Assembly: GCF_001704115.1 (NCBI RefSeq)
Contig: NZ_CP016895.1
Location: forward strand, 1,302,001-1,366,000
Direction of reading: 5' to 3'
Length of the DNA: 64,000 nucleotides
Origin: Acinetobacter larvae
Lineage (GTDB): Bacteria; Pseudomonadota; Gammaproteobacteria; Pseudomonadales; Moraxellaceae
The position numbers were made by a program, and so were the translations under genes. Positions 48,865 through 59,134 of this stretch are shown here, piece after piece; the stretch's first letter is position 1, and each line of letters opens with the position of its first letter. The notes beneath the pieces are model-generated. The model made no database searches and was not told the origin of the DNA. It saw nothing but the letters and a program-made list of their open reading frames with translations.

Positions 48865-49956
48865 TTAGACATTAAAGCGGAAGTGCAAGACGTCACCATC
48901 TTGAACAACGTAGGTTTTGCCTTCAAGACGCCATTTACCAGCCTCTTTTGCACCCGCTTCACCATTGAATTGAATGAAATCATCATAAGCAATACATTCA
49001 GCGCGAATAAAACCTTTTTCAAAATCAGTATGAATCACACCAGCGGCTTGCGGTGCAGTTGCACCAACTTTTACGGTCCAGGCACGAACTTCTTGTACAC
49101 CCGCAGTAAAGTAGGTCTGTAAACCCAGTAGTTTATAGCCAGCACGAATCACGATATTGAGCCCCGGTTCTTGCATCCCCATGGCTTCAAGGAATTCAGC
49201 GCGCTCATCATCTTCCAATAATGAGATCTCAGCTTCAATCTGGTTGCACAGTGGGACAACAATAGCATTTTCAGATTCAGCCAAGGCTTTAACCGCATCG
49301 AGATGTGGGTTGTTTTCAAAACCATCTTCAGCAACGTTGGCAATATACATGGTGGGTTTTAACGTCAGTAAGCCATAACCACGAATGAGTTTACGTTCAT
49401 CATCAGAAAGCTCTGCGGCACGCGCAGGTTTACCTTCGTCTAGGAGCGGTAAAATCTTTTCTAACGCTGCTTTGGTCGCTAGCGCTTCTTTATCGCCGCC
49501 TTTGGCACTTTTGCTGAGGCGCGTTAAAGATTTATTGACGGTTTCTAAGTCAGAAAGTGCCAATTCTGTATTAATGGTTGCGATATCATCCAGTGGGTCA
49601 ATTTTTCCATTGACGTGAATGACATTTTCATCTTCAAAGCAACGGACAACATGGGCAATTGCGTCAGTTTCACGGATATTGGCCAAGAATTGGTTACCCA
49701 ATCCTTCACCTTTAGAGGCACCGGCAACCAAGCCAGCAATATCCACAAATTCCATGGTGGTTGGCAAAATGCGTTGCGGTTTTACAATTGTTGCAAGCTT
49801 ATCTAAACGCGCATCCGGCACAGGAACAATCCCGGTATTGGGCTCAATCGTACAAAATGGAAAGTTTTCTGCTGCAATGGCAGCTTTGGTTAATGCATTG
49901 AAAAGGGTGGATTTACCTACATTGGGTAAACCAACAATGCCACAATTAAAACCCAT
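48865..49956 (-). CDS. ychF: Ribosome-associated ATPase YchF
   Basis: An Obg-family P-loop protein of 363 residues that prefers ATP and acts in ribosome-linked stress responses. The P-loop is [10 protein letters not shown]3 is DIAGLV, and the usual NKxD is replaced by NVAE, the known basis of ATP preference. A TGS domain closes it ([20 protein letters not shown]). The ATG at 49956 gives the family start MGFNCGIVG; a GTG four codons earlier is less likely. Confidence 0.96.
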   Translation of the reverse strand: MGFNCGIVGLPNVGKSTLFNALTKAAIAAENFPFCTIEPNTGIVPVPDARLDKLATIVKPQRILPTTMEFVDIAGLVAGASKGEGLGNQFLANIRETDAIAHVVRCFEDENVIHVNGKIDPLDDIATINTELALSDLETVNKSLTRLSKSAKGGDKEALATKAALEKILPLLDEGKPARAAELSDDERKLIRGYGLLTLKPTMYIANVAEDGFENNPHLDAVKALAESENAIVVPLCNQIEAEISLLEDDERAEFLEAMGMQEPGLNIVIRAGYKLLGLQTYFTAGVQEVRAWTVKVGATAPQAAGVIHTDFEKGFIRAECIAYDDFIQFNGEAGAKEAGKWRLEGKTYVVQDGDVLHFRFNV

Positions 49957-50078
49957 GAACAGACTCACAAAGCATAGACATAAATTGCCGGTGATTTTAC
50001 ATCAAAGCCGAGCTGAGGGGAAATCATAAATCTGCCTGCCTCTTGGTCGCGAGTCGATGCAGGCAGAGTTGTTTCAGA

Positions 50079-50738
50079 TTAGAGTCGTTTTTTATCAAGT
50101 TGTAGGGCGAAATGATCGCCAAGTTTTTGGATAAGCATCACTAAGGCCACCAACACAACAATCACGGCCAGCATGACCACCATATCAAAACGTTGAAAAC
50201 CATAACGATAGGCAATATCACCTAAACCACCCGCACCAATGGCACCAGCAACAGCAGAAGAATTAATCATGGTAATCAAGGTAACGGTATAACCCGCGAC
50301 AATGGCTGATAATGACTCTGGCAAGAGCACATGACGAATGATCTGTTGACGACTACAGCCCATTGCTTGTGCTGCTTCAATTAAACCAGCATCGACATCA
50401 CGTAAACTGACTTCAGCAATTCGGGCAAAAAAAGGAATTGCAGCAAAACTGAGTGGCACGATGGCTGCCCAGACACCATAGCTACTTCCGACCAAAAGCC
50501 GAGTGAGTGGAATTAAAGCCACCATCAGGATTAGAAAAGGGATGGAGCGGGTAATATTTACAATAGCTGCCAAAACTGCATTAAGTTTAGGCTTAGGGTA
50601 AATCCCCTGTTGATCGGTAATGACCAAGATCACAGCCAAGGGTAAGCCAATCAGTAAGGTAAAAATAGCAGAGATACCGACCATAATAACGGTATCAATA
50701 CCGCCACTGATCAATAAAGGCCAAACATAATCATACAT
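50079..50738 (-). CDS. metI: MetI-type ABC transporter permease
   Basis: A 219-residue inner-membrane permease with five helices and the EAA loop (LIEAAQAMGCSRQQIIRHVLLP) that docks on MetN. Its start overlaps the metN end by 8 bp. In this operon the transporter probably imports a sulfur compound, methionine or a related sulfonate/sulfone, rather than serving general methionine uptake. Confidence 0.9.
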   Translation of the reverse strand: MYDYVWPLLISGGIDTVIMVGISAIFTLLIGLPLAVILVITDQQGIYPKPKLNAVLAAIVNITRSIPFLILMVALIPLTRLLVGSSYGVWAAIVPLSFAAIPFFARIAEVSLRDVDAGLIEAAQAMGCSRQQIIRHVLLPESLSAIVAGYTVTLITMINSSAVAGAIGAGGLGDIAYRYGFQRFDMVVMLAVIVVLVALVMLIQKLGDHFALQLDKKRL

Positions 50739-51807
50739 AACCTAAGATCTCCACTTGAATAGCAAAGGGATTTAAACGCTTTTGTAATGCTTCAAGCTCT
50801 AGGGCGGTGTCTTCAACCGCAAGGATTAAATAGCCTAAGCTATGCTGCTGAACGGGATCGACATGGCTTTGGTATAAATGTACCGGTTGATCGAATACAG
50901 CAAAGAGTTCTTTTAAGTTTGGTGTCTGTGCTAGACGATGCGCATAATTCAGTTGAAGCACGGTATGATGCTGTGCTGCGCTTGGAGAGTGGTGTAGTGC
51001 AATATCGTGATGCTGATATTGCTGTTGTAAAAATTCTCGTGTTGTGGGGTGTTGAGGCTGTGCAAAAACATTGAGTACAGCACCAGACTCAATAATTTGC
51101 CCTTGCTCTAGGACCACGACATCATCACATAAATCACGGATGACCTGCATTTCATGGGTGATCAAGACGATCGTAATGCCGAGCTTTTGGTTGATCGATT
51201 TGAGCAAGCTCAAGATGGCAGCGGTACTTTCAGGATCTAATGCCGATGTGGCTTCATCACACAGGAGTAAATCGGGTTGGTTCACCAATGCACGGGCAAT
51301 ACCGACGCGTTGTTTTTGCCCGCCCGAAAGTTGTGACGGGTAGTAGTCTGCTTTATCAGCTAGACCGACCAAGTGTAGTAGCTCACGCACTCGTGATTCA
51401 ATCACATCCGCGGGGGTTTGTTTAATCACTAAGGGTAAGGCGACATTTTGCCAAATGGTTTTGGCGGACAGTAAATTAAAATGCTGGAAAATCATGCCGA
51501 TTTTCTTGCGTAACTGATTTAAGTCATGTTGTGACAGCTGCTGAATAGCTTGCTGTTGTAACAAAATACTCCCTGAGTCAAAGGCTTCGAGCCCATTGAG
51601 GGTGCGCAGTAAAGAAGATTTACCTGCGCCGCTTTTACCGATAATGCCTAAAATTTTGCCACTTTGAATATCTAGATTGATATCTTTCAGTGCGTGTAGC
51701 GCTTGACCATTGACCGAATAATATTTATTTAAATGGCGAATCTGTATATGTGGTTGTGTACGTGCTTGCGGAAAATCGATTCCTTGTCCAAAACTAACCA
51801 TAGCCAA
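50731..51807 (-). CDS. metN: MetN-type ABC transporter ATPase
   Basis: A 358-residue ATPase. Walker A is GKSGAGKSS, the signature LSGGQKQR and Walker B LLLCDEATSALD. The C-terminal region (about 265-358) is the NIL/ACT-type domain, the methionine-sensing part in classical MetN, though this copy is divergent. It lies 15 bp after the metQ-like gene. Confidence 0.92.
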   Translation of the reverse strand: MAMVSFGQGIDFPQARTQPHIQIRHLNKYYSVNGQALHALKDINLDIQSGKILGIIGKSGAGKSSLLRTLNGLEAFDSGSILLQQQAIQQLSQHDLNQLRKKIGMIFQHFNLLSAKTIWQNVALPLVIKQTPADVIESRVRELLHLVGLADKADYYPSQLSGGQKQRVGIARALVNQPDLLLCDEATSALDPESTAAILSLLKSINQKLGITIVLITHEMQVIRDLCDDVVVLEQGQIIESGAVLNVFAQPQHPTTREFLQQQYQHHDIALHHSPSAAQHHTVLQLNYAHRLAQTPNLKELFAVFDQPVHLYQSHVDPVQQHSLGYLILAVEDTALELEALQKRLNPFAIQVEILGYV

Positions 51808-51822
51808 TCTCCTATAGAGCGA

Positions 51823-52683
51823 TTAGATCGCTTTCTGCGCTGGAAGTTTCCAGGCAGGGAACCATAATTTAGCGCCAAACTCTTGATCTAAGGCTGTTTT
51901 GACTTCGGGTGAGTTCTGATAAATCTCTACGAATTTAGCCAGACGATCATCTTGGTCGACATAGTCATCGCGCACCACAAATAAAATGGCATATAAAGCG
52001 CTTTTATTATCATCTAAAAGTAGCGCATCGTTGGGATCAGCTGTTTTGGCCAAACGTAAATAATGTGGGTAGCCAAAGGCAAGGTCTGCATCATCCAATG
52101 CACGTGCCGTTTGTGGTCCTTCGACTTCAATAAATTTCAGTTGTTTCGGATTGCTGGCAATTTGCTGTAAATTGGATAAATGATTACCGGGTTGCTGTAA
52201 GGTGATCAGCTGTGCTTGTTGTAGTAATAACAAGGCACGACCTTGGTTTACCGGATCATTGGGAATGACCACGCGGGCTTGCGTCGGGAGTTCTGCCAGA
52301 GATTTATATTTCTTTGAATATAAACCGACATGTGATGCGGCACCTACGGCAAAAGGCTTTAATTTATAATCACTTTTTTGAATTGCATTGTTGAGGAAGG
52401 GCTGATGTTGGAAAAAATTGGCATCAATATCGCCATTATTTAATGCGATATTAGGCGTATTCCAGTCTGAAAATTCAATGAGTTCAACGTTTAAACCTTG
52501 CTTCTTGGCTTCATTGACAGCAACTTGTAGTGAGCTGGCAAAGGAGGGGCTAATGGCAATTTTTAAAGGTTGTTGTTGTCCACGACTGTTGTTCCAAACC
52601 ACGGCTGCGATAACCAGCGCAACAAGTCCTAAACCGATCAACCAATTACGCCGTGTATGTTGTGTATTCTGTGTTTTACTCAT
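51823..52683 (-). CDS. MetQ-family substrate-binding protein
   Basis: A 286-residue NlpA/MetQ-type binding protein. It has an N-terminal membrane anchor (about 14-29) after TRRN but no lipobox cysteine, unusual for MetQ. The family body includes GDIDANFFQHQPFLN and VVIPNDPVNQGRALLLLQ. It pairs with metN and metI downstream. The ligand is probably an organosulfur compound, by operon context. Confidence 0.88.
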   Translation of the reverse strand: MSKTQNTQHTRRNWLIGLGLVALVIAAVVWNNSRGQQQPLKIAISPSFASSLQVAVNEAKKQGLNVELIEFSDWNTPNIALNNGDIDANFFQHQPFLNNAIQKSDYKLKPFAVGAASHVGLYSKKYKSLAELPTQARVVIPNDPVNQGRALLLLQQAQLITLQQPGNHLSNLQQIASNPKQLKFIEVEGPQTARALDDADLAFGYPHYLRLAKTADPNDALLLDDNKSALYAILFVVRDDYVDQDDRLAKFVEIYQNSPEVKTALDQEFGAKLWFPAWKLPAQKAI

Positions 52684-52730
52684 AAAAATCTTCTTTTAAA
52701 TCGATAAATCAATTGCTGCTCGCACTATTT

Positions 52731-52808
52731 CTTGCTGTCATGACATGCAGTACTTAGGTTTTTGCTGTCATAGCAAGTGTTTTACTGTCATGACATACAG
52801 CACTTAGG
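52731..52808. repeat. Two CTGTCATGACAT-containing repeats after the monooxygenase gene
   Basis: CTGTCATGACATGCAG and CTGTCATGACATACAG, each followed by nACTTAGG, occur about 50 bp apart, with a partial third (CTGTCATAGCA) between. Each holds the palindrome TGTCATGACA. They lie between the monooxygenase and metQ and overlap the monooxygenase stop, so they may form mRNA hairpins or bind a regulator. Confidence 0.6.
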
Positions 52809-54252
52809 CACGTTTTTGTTGCTGATCATTTACTTGGGCGCTGGGCTGACATCGGTACTGATCTGCTGGATGCGTTGGATGTAAATGATCGCCTTGCGCA
52901 AACAGTTTTTGTCTGAGGCTACCGTCTTGATACGCAGTTTTATAGCGCCCGCGTTGTTGTAATTCGGGAATCACCCATTGCACAAAATCTAAATGCGACT
53001 CTGGGCTGACTGTGCGGGTTAGGTTAAAACCATCAATGCCCGTTTGATCAAATAAATCAATCAATTGTTCTGCAACTTCTGCACCACTACCGATAATGAC
53101 GGGATAACGACCGCCCAACGGATGTTGTGCTTTTAAGTCGGCAAGGGTGATATCTTGTTGTTTAAATTTTTGATTGACCGAGACAATGCTATTGGTGTTG
53201 CGATAGGGAATCACATCATCCTCGGCAAATTGCGATAAATCGAGACCAATAGACCCAGAAAAATGCGCTAAGCCAGCTTCTGGGCTCGCATATTGCTGAT
53301 ATTCGATGAACTTATCACGAGCAAGGGAAGAACTTTCAGCACTGACCACAGTACAGCCTAGGAAAATCTTAATGGCATCCACTGGCCGACCTTGTTGAAC
53401 AGTCAATTCACGAATTTTTTGCACTTGTTTCTGAATGTGCTCAATTTTGTCGCCGCCAATAAAAATACATTCTGCATGGCGCGTGGCAAAGGCAAGCCCG
53501 CGCGGTGAAGCACCCGCTTGGAATAATACGGGTGTTCTTTGCTTAGACGGTGCAACTTGGAACACGCCTTGGCTTTGATAAAATGGTCCTTGGTGTTGGA
53601 TATAATGCACTTTATCTGGGTCAGCAAAACGCCGTGCCTGTTTGTCAATCTGTAAGGCATCATCTTCCCAAGAACCTTCCCAAAAACGGTAGCAGAGTGT
53701 GAGAAAATCTTCTGCTTGATCATAACGTTGGTCATGTGCCTGTAGTCGATCTTGTCCAACTAGCTTTTGGGCACTATCTAAATAACCGGTCACAATATTC
53801 CACGCCAAACGCCCTTCAGTTAAATGATCTAAAGTGGCGAAACGCCGTGCAAACTGATAGGGCAGTTCATAGCTTAAATTGACTGTTACCCCAAAAGATA
53901 AATGTTGCGTCACCGCTGCCATCGCAGAAATCACTGGAGCTGGATCATGGCTCGGTAATTGCACCGACTCGCGTAGCGTCAGATCAATATTATTGGCATA
54001 AACATCATAAGCACCAGTAATATCTGCCAAAAATAAACCGTCAAATAAACCTTTTTCTAAGATTTGAGCCAATTCAGTCCAGTAACTCAACTGATTAAAG
54101 CGATGAGATTGATCGCGCGGATGTGTCCAGAGACCGTGATTGATATGTCCAACACAGTTCATATCAAAGGCATTCAATGCAATGTGTTTGGCTTGTGCTG
54201 TGGTCTGAGTTTCAGCCTCAGTCTGTGTATGAGGGGTGTGTGTTGTGGTCAT
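52804..54252 (-). CDS. NtaA/SnaA/DszA-family flavin-dependent monooxygenase
   Basis: A 482-residue luciferase-like monooxygenase using reduced flavin supplied by a separate reductase. Family marks are NAFDMNCVGHINHGLW, SHDPAPVISAMAAVT, EGRLAWNIVTGYLDSA and LFQAGASPRGLAFA. Members split C-S or C-N bonds in sulfones and chelators. Its start overlaps the upstream sfnB-like stop (TAATG). By context it oxidises an organosulfur compound; the substrate cannot be read from sequence. Confidence 0.9.
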   Translation of the reverse strand: MTTTHTPHTQTEAETQTTAQAKHIALNAFDMNCVGHINHGLWTHPRDQSHRFNQLSYWTELAQILEKGLFDGLFLADITGAYDVYANNIDLTLRESVQLPSHDPAPVISAMAAVTQHLSFGVTVNLSYELPYQFARRFATLDHLTEGRLAWNIVTGYLDSAQKLVGQDRLQAHDQRYDQAEDFLTLCYRFWEGSWEDDALQIDKQARRFADPDKVHYIQHQGPFYQSQGVFQVAPSKQRTPVLFQAGASPRGLAFATRHAECIFIGGDKIEHIQKQVQKIRELTVQQGRPVDAIKIFLGCTVVSAESSSLARDKFIEYQQYASPEAGLAHFSGSIGLDLSQFAEDDVIPYRNTNSIVSVNQKFKQQDITLADLKAQHPLGGRYPVIIGSGAEVAEQLIDLFDQTGIDGFNLTRTVSPESHLDFVQWVIPELQQRGRYKTAYQDGSLRQKLFAQGDHLHPTHPADQYRCQPSAQVNDQQQKRA

Positions 54253-55532
54253 TACAATGTCCCTCTTCTTGGCGGAAGTACACCGTTGAGTTCATATTGG
54301 GCAATGAAATAGTATTTCCAACGCACTGGGTCATGTAAGGTATGTACCCGCGCATTACGCCAATAACGGTCTAGGTTGTCATTGCGCTGACTGCCACGGC
54401 TTCCCGCGAGCTCAATCAGTTTTGATGCTGTTTTGAGTGCAGTCTCGGTGCTATGGGCACGGACTTTGGCTACGGCAATTGAGGCTTCTGCAACATGCTG
54501 TTCATCAATATTATTTTTCGCAGCATCAATCACGGCACCAGCCTGTGCAAGCAGTAGCTCACTGGCACGAACATCGGCAGCGATACGACCGAGCTCATAT
54601 AGGGTCAAAGGATCTTGATGGGCAAAATCGACTTGTGCATCTATCCAAGGGCGAGCCGCTCGAACACGGACTAAGGTTTCTTCAAATGCTGCTCTGGCAA
54701 TACCCACTTCAATCGCAGCATGCATCAGCTGCGCAATTGGACCTACTAAACTTGGCGTGCTAAAAGCTAGATCAAATGGAATAAGCTCATCTTGCTCAAT
54801 CAATACCTGATTAAGACGAACAGTACCGCTACCGGTGGTTCTTTGTCCAAAGCCAGTCCAGTTATCGATACGCTCTAAGCCAGTACTGTCTGCGTTGACA
54901 AAGGCGAGATATTCATTTTGCTGATCATCTTGTACCAATGTCGGAATACGATGTGCAAATAGATTTCCTGTGCAATAAAATTTTTCACCTTGAATCACAT
55001 AACGATCATTGTGTGATTGCTCTGGGAATTCAGGACGAATGCGCGTGGTTTTGATACTGGCATTGGCCGTTTTAAATTCAGCTAGAGCATTACCCAAACG
55101 TTTACCCGCCAAAATTTCTGCATAGAATTTCTGTTTTTGTTGCTCAGTACCAGTATGTCTTAATACTTCAAGCGCATAGAAGTGATTTTGTGGTATTTGA
55201 CCAATTGAGCCATCGGCTGCACTGAGCTCGGCAATCACACGAGCCAGTGTGACATTGGACACTTCTGCACCACCATATTGTTTGGGAACGGTAATCGCCA
55301 ATAACCCAGATTGACTGAGTTGCTCGATTTCCTCAAAAGGCAATTGTCGATTTAAATCGCGTTGGCTGGCATGTTGGGCAAACTGTTGACGAAATTGTTT
55401 GACCAATGCCAAAGCTTCTTGGTCTGATTGAATAATATGTGCTGTCGTATTATTTTGCTTAACCGAGCTCGTTACATGTTGGATGCTATTGTCTAAGGTT
55501 TTAGTATCTAAGGTTTTTGCATAAGTAGTCAT
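54252..55532 (-). CDS. SfnB-family acyl-CoA-dehydrogenase-like flavoprotein, copy 1
   Basis: A 426-residue flavoprotein of the SfnB/DszC branch, which lacks acyl-CoA chemistry and supports oxidation of sulfur compounds. It has ITVPKQYGGAEVSNVTLARV, FGQRTTGSGTVRLNQV and a C-terminal ARVHTLHDPVRWKYY. AAGGAATATCTC precedes the ATG at 55532. It is a paralogue of the next gene upstream. Confidence 0.9.
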   Translation of the reverse strand: MTTYAKTLDTKTLDNSIQHVTSSVKQNNTTAHIIQSDQEALALVKQFRQQFAQHASQRDLNRQLPFEEIEQLSQSGLLAITVPKQYGGAEVSNVTLARVIAELSAADGSIGQIPQNHFYALEVLRHTGTEQQKQKFYAEILAGKRLGNALAEFKTANASIKTTRIRPEFPEQSHNDRYVIQGEKFYCTGNLFAHRIPTLVQDDQQNEYLAFVNADSTGLERIDNWTGFGQRTTGSGTVRLNQVLIEQDELIPFDLAFSTPSLVGPIAQLMHAAIEVGIARAAFEETLVRVRAARPWIDAQVDFAHQDPLTLYELGRIAADVRASELLLAQAGAVIDAAKNNIDEQHVAEASIAVAKVRAHSTETALKTASKLIELAGSRGSQRNDNLDRYWRNARVHTLHDPVRWKYYFIAQYELNGVLPPRRGTL

Positions 55533-55543
55533 GAGATATTCCT

Positions 55544-56749
55544 TTAAATCCAAGCGTGACGAGCATTTTGTTGACCGTTAAGGTAATAATTGCCGATGGC
55601 GTGAAGCTTCCAACGAATTGGATCATGTAATGTGTGTACACGTGCATTGCGCCAGTGCTGGTCGAGATTGTGTTCAGCCAAACTAGAGCGGCTTCCCCCA
55701 AGTTCTAATAGTTTTTCTGAAATCATTAAGGCTGCATCATTGGCATAGACTTTGGCGAGTGCCACGATGATGGAAGCTTGTTTTGCTTGCTCTTCAGTGA
55801 CTTTGTCGATGCCATCTAGTTCATCTAAATAACGTGCTGCATCTTGCAAAAGGAGATTAGCTGCCTCTAATAACACAGAGAGCTTTCCAACCTCTTGTAA
55901 ATTATAGTGTTCTTGACTAGCTTTTTCGACCTTGGCATCAGCAATAGGACGTGCTTTCGCAATGACCGCTAAGGTATCAGCATAAGCTGCTTCGGCAATC
56001 CCCACATCAATAGCGACCTGTAAAAGTTGAGAGAATGCACCACGGTATTGATGCACTTCACCGAGTGCTTTTTCATCAAAAATAAACTCTGCTGCAACAG
56101 CTACACGACTGAGATTGACGCTGCCGCTGGCTGTGGTGCGTTGTCCAAAACCATTCCAATCATTTAAAATTGAGACGCCGTCTGCTTTGGCATCAATAAT
56201 GCAAAGTACAACATGACCATCAGGATGTAAGGCGCGAATAGCCAGCCAATCCGCAAAAGATGCACCCGTGGAATAAAATTTTTGTCCAGTGAGATAATAC
56301 TGACCTTCAATATTTTCTAGATAGGTGCTAATACTACGGACGTCTGGGCTATAGCGTTCTGGACCACCATTTGCCAAACGTTTACCCGCTAAAATCCCGG
56401 CATAAATTTTTTGTTTCTGTTCTGGCGAGGCAATCTGTTCAATAGAACTCAGCAGTCCAAACTGATTTTGTGGAATTTGCCCCACACTGGCATCTGCTTT
56501 TGCAATGATTTTAAAAATTTTTGCTAAGCTCTGATTCGATACAAATGCACCGCCATATTGTTTGGGAATGCGAATTGCACCAAGCCCTTTTAGACTCCAT
56601 TGCCGCATGATATCAAAGGGTAAAATTCCATTTTGATCGCGTTGTTTACGCTCAAGCAATGCTAAGTCTGCAATTTGATAGGCTGCATTCAGTGCTTGTT
56701 GATCATTTTCAATAATGTTTGCCACAGGCGCAGTATTGGAAGTTGTCAT
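55544..56749 (-). CDS. SfnB-family acyl-CoA-dehydrogenase-like flavoprotein, copy 2
   Basis: A 401-residue paralogue of the downstream gene, sharing IRIPKQYGGAFVSNQSLAKI, FGQRTTASGSVNLSRV and RVHTLHDPIRWKLH. It is the first gene of the six-gene sulfur operon, 11 bp before copy 1. AGGAATCGCC precedes the ATG. Two unequal copies suggest either a hetero-oligomer or different substrates. Confidence 0.9.
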   Translation of the reverse strand: MTTSNTAPVANIIENDQQALNAAYQIADLALLERKQRDQNGILPFDIMRQWSLKGLGAIRIPKQYGGAFVSNQSLAKIFKIIAKADASVGQIPQNQFGLLSSIEQIASPEQKQKIYAGILAGKRLANGGPERYSPDVRSISTYLENIEGQYYLTGQKFYSTGASFADWLAIRALHPDGHVVLCIIDAKADGVSILNDWNGFGQRTTASGSVNLSRVAVAAEFIFDEKALGEVHQYRGAFSQLLQVAIDVGIAEAAYADTLAVIAKARPIADAKVEKASQEHYNLQEVGKLSVLLEAANLLLQDAARYLDELDGIDKVTEEQAKQASIIVALAKVYANDAALMISEKLLELGGSRSSLAEHNLDQHWRNARVHTLHDPIRWKLHAIGNYYLNGQQNARHAWI

Positions 56750-57293
56750 GGCGATTCCTTTTTATCAATACCGCCACGCTACGCAATTGTGTTGTAAAAA
56801 TTAAACGAAGTATTGTGATGTACTTATGATAAATTTATTTTATGAATTTTTGGAAGAAGGTATTTATTTAAATAGATAAATTAAGATATTGTTTATAAAG
56901 AGTATATTTTTATTTTCTGCTAAATTTTACAGGTATGAAAGCTGATTTATGCTTTTTCCTGATATTGAATCAATAAACCCTTATAACAGGATTGCTTTGA
57001 TTTTCTGCAAATTCGCTTCATTCGCCAAAATAAATACCGAGCATGGTGTTCAAAGATCGCTGGTCGATAAAATTAATTTGCAAGGTGCTGGCTCAGATTT
57101 AATATTTTTGACTGATCATTTTAACTATTTGTACTGTTTGCTTGTCATGATAGGATAACTGCTTTGTTACGACGCTTGTTTCTATACGCTGTAATGGGCT
57201 TGATACTGAAATTTTAAATAGAAAATTAGACCGAAAACTTTTTGGTTTCGGATCGTTCAATTAAATATTATCTGTTCTGATATTGGAGTTTAT
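56750..57293. other. Gap between the sulfur operon and gst
   Basis: AT-rich. It holds the presumed promoter of the sulfur operon. A CCGAAA/TTTCGG hairpin at 57231-57251 lies 42 bp before gst. A short plus-strand frame (56949-57158) has no protein-like features. Confidence 0.5.
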
Positions 57294-58058
57294 ATGCGTA
57301 TTCTTTACCAGTTTCCTCTCTCACATTTTTGTGAAAAAGCTCGCTGGTTACTAGATTTTAAACAATTGGAATATGTTGCGCATAATCTTGTTCCTGGCGT
57401 GCATCGTGCCTTTGCTCAGCTTAAAACAAGACAAAATAGCTTGCCGATTCTAAAAGACCAACAGCAGTGGATTGCAGACTCAAGCATGATTGCGTTGTAT
57501 TTAGATGAAAAGTATCCAGAACATTCATTTTTACGTGCACAACAAGACTTACGAGACCAAGCGCTGGAAACCAATCAATTAGCCAATGAACTTGGCGTAC
57601 ATGTTCGACGTTGGAGTCTATCACAAGCTTTGGCGATGAATGATAGTGCCTTGGAGGTGATGATTGGTGAAAGCGGTTATTTACGTCAGTTTGAAAAATA
57701 TAGCAAACCCATTTTAAAAACTATGATGTCACGCAGTTATCAACTGTCCCCGCAAGACGCTGCCGCGTCCAAGGCACAGATGCAAAGCATCATTGAGCAG
57801 TTAAATCAACAACTGGTGGAAAATCATGGTCGTTATTTGGTTTCTGAGCGCTTAGGATTGGCAGATATTGCCGTGTGTTCAATGTTGGCGCCTATTTTAG
57901 AAATTGAAACAACCCCTTGGGAACGAGATAGCCAAGTGCAGCAAAGCGATGAGTTCAATGAGTATAAACAACAGCTTTTAGCATTGCCCTTAGGACAATA
58001 TGTACAACGTATTTATATGACTGAACGGCGTGCCCGTGTAGATTGGCGTGGCGTTTAA
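57294..58058 (+). CDS. Glutathione S-transferase family protein
   Basis: A 254-residue protein: thioredoxin-fold N-terminal domain (about 1-80) with YQFPLSHFCEKARWLLDFK as the glutathione-site helix and the SLPIL and ADSSMIALYLDE pattern, then a helical domain with GRYLVSERLGLADIAVCSML. The substrate is unknown. It is a single gene reading away from the sulfur operon. Confidence 0.88.
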   Translation: MRILYQFPLSHFCEKARWLLDFKQLEYVAHNLVPGVHRAFAQLKTRQNSLPILKDQQQWIADSSMIALYLDEKYPEHSFLRAQQDLRDQALETNQLANELGVHVRRWSLSQALAMNDSALEVMIGESGYLRQFEKYSKPILKTMMSRSYQLSPQDAAASKAQMQSIIEQLNQQLVENHGRYLVSERLGLADIAVCSMLAPILEIETTPWERDSQVQQSDEFNEYKQQLLALPLGQYVQRIYMTERRARVDWRGV

Positions 58059-58392
58059 AGGTTAGTGCTTTATTGCGACGTTTTGAGCTGATATTTTAGT
58101 CGTGATATATCTTTTAAATATCTTTTAATATGTCTTTAGAGTGCAACAGACCTATAGCATTTATTCGCGCTATAACAAAATATTTTGGCGCTATAGGCGG
58201 CATGGCACAGCATAAAGCATGAGTGATATTTTTAATCATTGATTGCAAATGATGAGATAAAATTTATAAATTGCTCACAGCTGACAGTATTTCCCATATA
58301 AAACATTTTAAGTGATAAATATTTGCAGATCAGGGCGTTTTCTTTGTTTTTTAGAGAAAGAATTCGTCTCGGTTTTGATTAAAGTAGTGTTC

Positions 58393-58568
58393 AGGGTGAT
58401 AAGGGGATTGAAGCGAGTTTAATCAGTCTTTTTGGGAGAAGGGCGCTGATTAACCCACAAGGTCTCAATTCAACTAAGAACGCTATAAATCACAAGTTTA
58501 TAGGCACAGGCGCGATACTTACCGGTATAGCGTTGTTATAGTAAGCAACAATGTTTTCCCCAAACCCT
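58393..58568 (+). ncRNA. Structured element, copy 1 (candidate RNA)
   Basis: The ends pair: AGGGT...GGGGA at the left with TCCCC...ACCCT at the right. An inner stem TTAATCAG/CTGATTAA encloses a loop with GGGAGAAGG, and a second arm is CTATA/TATAG. This copy also has AACGCTATA/TATAGCGTT. About 80 bases around ACCCACAAGGTCTC are identical to copy 2. RNA nature is inferred, as no transcript data are available. Confidence 0.5.
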
Positions 58569-58968
58569 CAAAATTTTGAGTTAGTTCACAACAAAAAATA
58601 ATAGCAACTTTAGAATAATCTCTGCAAATAGAACTATATCACTCAAGTCACATAACTCGCTCCAACTACCGCAGCACAAAAAATTCAATTTTGCGCATCA
58701 ATTCCTTGCTTGATTCCCATGCTATATACAATCATTTGATCGATATAGCGGTAAATGTTCCTAGTATCGGCGCATGCAAACATGTAGCTTGATTGCGCAA
58801 TATAACGCGTAAATCTAGATAAATCTGCAATGATTTAAATGATAATAGCTCTTGAGTGATAAAATAATGTATAAAATATTGCTTAAATGAAAAAATATTT
58901 CAAAATAACGTCAAATTCTATAATAATAAGAGAATTATTTTACATACTGCCTTGTTAAATTAGTGCTC

Positions 58969-59134
58969 AGGGTGATAGGGGAATTGAAGCGAGTTTAATC
59001 AGTCTTTTTGGGAGAAGGGCGCTGATTAACCCACAAGGTCTCAATTCAACTAAGAACGCTATAGACTACAAGTTTATAGGCATAGGCGCGATGTTATCAA
59101 CAGCACGTTGTTATAGTCATTTCCCCATAACCCT
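58969..59134 (+). ncRNA. Structured element, copy 2 (candidate RNA)
   Basis: The same architecture as copy 1: AGGGT...GGGGAA pairs with TTCCCC...ACCCT, the inner stem is TTAATCAG/CTGATTAA, and the arm is CTATA/TATAG. The 3' half is nearly identical to copy 3 and the 5' half to copy 1, a mosaic suggesting gene conversion. It starts 576 bp after copy 1. Confidence 0.5.

Noticed and set aside
56949..57158. Plus-strand 69-codon frame before gst
   Set aside because: No ribosome site or recognisable family, and composition matches the surrounding gap.
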